Assembly (NCBI GenBank): GCA_029858965.1
Contig: JAOUDZ010000016.1
Coordinates: forward strand, 1-64,000
Source: Cyclobacteriaceae bacterium
Lineage (GTDB): Bacteria; Bacteroidota; Bacteroidia; Cytophagales; Cyclobacteriaceae
Length of the DNA stretch: 64,000 bases
Direction: 5' to 3'
Shown here: positions 62,726 through 64,000 of the stretch, piece by piece
Numbering within the stretch: position 1 is the stretch's first letter
How the letters are laid out: each line of letters begins with the position of its first letter
The notes under the pieces: model-generated
Seen by the model: only the letters and a program-made list of their open reading frames with translations
Told to the model about the DNA's origin: nothing
Database searches by the model: none
Made by a program: the position numbers and the translations under genes

Positions 62726-63522
62726 GCGTAAGTGGCATCATGCCGTGTGGTACGCTGGATTGAATCATTATTGGCAACATCCAGCATCCCAAAACCCTTG
62801 TGGGTAAAATGCCCTAACCCATTCTCATAAATAAATTGCTGAACATCTTTGGCAGCATATAGTGTGAAGGGGAAGGTATACCCTCGTACTTCAAATTTCA
62901 CATCGTTATCGTACAAAGGATAAATGCGCGCAAATTTCTTGTGAGAAGCTTGTATGCGCTGTATGTAATCACGGTCCGCCACAATCTGAAATTTATAAAA
63001 TGATGCCAATTGCTCAGCCGTGAATTTGCCTGTGGCCTCCATCCTTGCAAGTGTTGAATCATACAGCAAATCCGAAAATTCGTCACTTTCAGGCGAAACA
63101 AACTTCTTCCCGCTTTCATCATTAAACGTTGCCGGTATTACTACTACCGGTGAAATACACAGAAAACGAGACTCGTCACTTATTGTTACCGGCTCTTCCG
63201 CCTCTATCGCTTCCGGAACGAGATGCATATTTCCAACAATAACCTCCTTTTGTTCAAAGAGACGCTCCAGAAAGTAGTCCAGAAATGCCTTGTCAGAACA
63301 TGCGAAGACCAGTGTCACTTTTGCTGAAAAATAATGCAGTCCCTTACGGCTAACCTTTGTCTGCCCTTTTAACCCGGAGAAGTTATATTGATGAAAATCC
63401 AAATAGCGCTTTTCAGGCCCAAAAATTAATAAGCCCTTGATAACCTGGGCCAGCAGATATTGGTGGTGGAATGGAACATAAGCCCCCCTATTCTTCAGCG
63501 AAAAAATGATCCTGGTTCTCAA
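62722..63522 (-). CDS. cas6: CRISPR-associated endoribonuclease Cas6, isolated
   Basis: A 266-residue Cas6-type protein starting at TTG 63522 (no ATG or GTG in frame nearby), with the usual opening RTRIIFSLKNRGAYVPFHHQ and YLLAQVIKG. The two ferredoxin-like domains are followed by the C-terminal glycine-rich loop NGLGHFTHKGFGMLDVANND (about residues 236-255), preceded by FPFTLYAAKDVQQFIYE. His residues in FHHQYLL are candidate catalytic residues. Cas6 normally cuts CRISPR precursor RNA at the repeat stem. No cas1, cas2, interference gene or repeat array lies in the window, so this copy either serves an array elsewhere in trans or has another RNA target. Confidence 0.9.
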   Translation of the reverse strand: MRTRIIFSLKNRGAYVPFHHQYLLAQVIKGLLIFGPEKRYLDFHQYNFSGLKGQTKVSRKGLHYFSAKVTLVFACSDKAFLDYFLERLFEQKEVIVGNMHLVPEAIEAEEPVTISDESRFLCISPVVVIPATFNDESGKKFVSPESDEFSDLLYDSTLARMEATGKFTAEQLASFYKFQIVADRDYIQRIQASHKKFARIYPLYDNDVKFEVRGYTFPFTLYAAKDVQQFIYENGLGHFTHKGFGMLDVANNDSIQRTTRHDATYA

Positions 63523-63646
63523 ACCACAAAAAATTAAATTGAGGTAAAAAACTTACCGCTGCAAAAAAAACGCCTTATTAGTGAGTGTGCGCAGTTTATA
63601 AAACTAATAAAAAAATGGAAAGGTTCTAGCGAATTTGGGCGAATCT

Positions 63647-64000
63647 TTAGACGTTAAACCGGAAATGCATAATATCGCCGTCTTGCACGGTATAGTCCTT
63701 TCCTTCTACAGACATCTTGCCAGCCTCTTTACACGCCTGCTCCGTCTTATATTGCTGATAATCAGGTAGTTTAATGACTTCAGCGCGGATAAACCCCTTC
63801 TCAAAATCAGTATGGATTACCCCGGCAGCCTGGGGTGCTTTCCACCCCCTCTTGATTGTCCAGGCTCTTACTTCCTTCTCTCCCGCGGTAAAATAGGTGA
63901 TCAAATCAAGGAGGTGATACGATGCTCGAAGGAGTTTGTTTAATCCAGACTCAGAAAGCCCATATTCCTGGAGAAACACTTCCCTGTCCTCTAAACTTTC
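63647..64000 (-). CDS. ychF: ribosome-associated ATPase YchF, C-terminal fragment (5' end outside window)
   Basis: The frame is open through the right edge, so the visible 117 residues are the C-terminal end of a longer protein. They contain the helical segment before the TGS domain ([38 protein letters not shown]) and the TGS domain itself ([53 protein letters not shown]), which is the YchF/Ola1 ending. YchF is an OBG-family ATPase that binds the ribosome. The N-terminal nucleotide-binding part cannot be seen. Confidence 0.94.
   Translation of the reverse strand, partial: ESLEDREVFLQEYGLSESGLNKLLRASYHLLDLITYFTAGEKEVRAWTIKRGWKAPQAAGVIHTDFEKGFIRAEVIKLPDYQQYKTEQACKEAGKMSVEGKDYTVQDGDIMHFRFNV

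Noticed and set aside
63523-63646. CRISPR repeats near cas6
   Set aside because: The gaps on both sides of cas6 are short and show no regularly spaced repeats; nor does any other intergenic region in the window.
1-64000. tRNA or rRNA genes, insertion sequences, prophage, attachment sites
   Set aside because: No tRNA-like cloverleaf motifs, rRNA segments, transposase or integrase genes or long terminal repeats were seen on either strand.

Overview
The window reads as chromosomal DNA from a gliding-type Bacteroidota bacterium, most likely a Cytophagales/Cyclobacteriaceae-like lineage. The evidence is four proteins ending in type IX secretion (T9SS) sorting domains, a T9SS plug protein (DUF5103), PorT-like barrels, many lipoproteins with short signal peptides, TAnnTTTG-type -7 promoter elements, and housekeeping proteins with Bacteroidota peculiarities: a DnaG without zinc ligands and an Mrp without its CxxC pair. 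No rRNA, tRNA, insertion sequence, prophage or CRISPR array was seen. Coding density is high and both strands are used in short operons.

Layout. 1-7.3 kb: end of an alpha-L-fucosidase with a small SecD-P1-like protein, primosomal helicase PriA, a DUF2911 protein, a ThuA-like protein, a T9SS type B cargo and SurE. 7.3-13 kb: RibBA, a secreted unknown, DnaG, and a divergent Mrp-Nfu iron-sulfur pair. 13-22 kb: a large secreted M43 metalloprotease, Ddl, a membrane-anchored PASTA protein, a T9SS type A cargo, a DUF1015 protein and Maf. 22-27 kb (minus strand): SdaAB, TolC and HlyD without an adjacent pump, and ThyA. 27-37 kb: a lipoprotein ending at a strong terminator, a DUF4159 protein followed by a lipoprotein that joins a CxxCH haem motif to VCBS-like repeats, a DUF3298 lipoprotein, a TlpA-type thioredoxin, GatB and AlaS. 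37-42.5 kb: two overlapping M23 endopeptidase paralogues, a CapA-like protein, a MerR regulator, DprA and HMG-CoA lyase.

42.6-48.3 kb is a four-gene export or surface operon: DUF1800, DUF1501 (with both a Tat signal and a T9SS tail), a PorT-like barrel and a lipoprotein. 48.3-53.2 kb holds MurB, a 25-residue Lys/Ala peptide gene with its own promoter and terminator, a 112-residue protein with a histone H1-like tail, a dCMP deaminase, a second DUF2911 protein, a DUF1080 lipoprotein and a META-domain lipoprotein. 53.2-53.5 kb carries a decayed, frameshifted N-terminal fragment of lgt. 53.5-64 kb: a secreted PepC-like peptidase, a PQQ-type sugar dehydrogenase lipoprotein, an ABC-F ATPase, an ECF sigma factor operon (sigma, hybrid anti-sigma/beta-barrel protein, LVIVD lipoprotein), the T9SS plug protein, an orphan Cas6 and the C-terminus of YchF.

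Most of the window is ordinary core genome. The parts that merit a second look are the orphan Cas6, the lgt remnant, the Lys/Ala-rich micro-gene pair, the sigma/hybrid-barrel operon and the Tat-plus-T9SS DUF1800/DUF1501 operon. All functions are inferred from remembered family features, without database searches.
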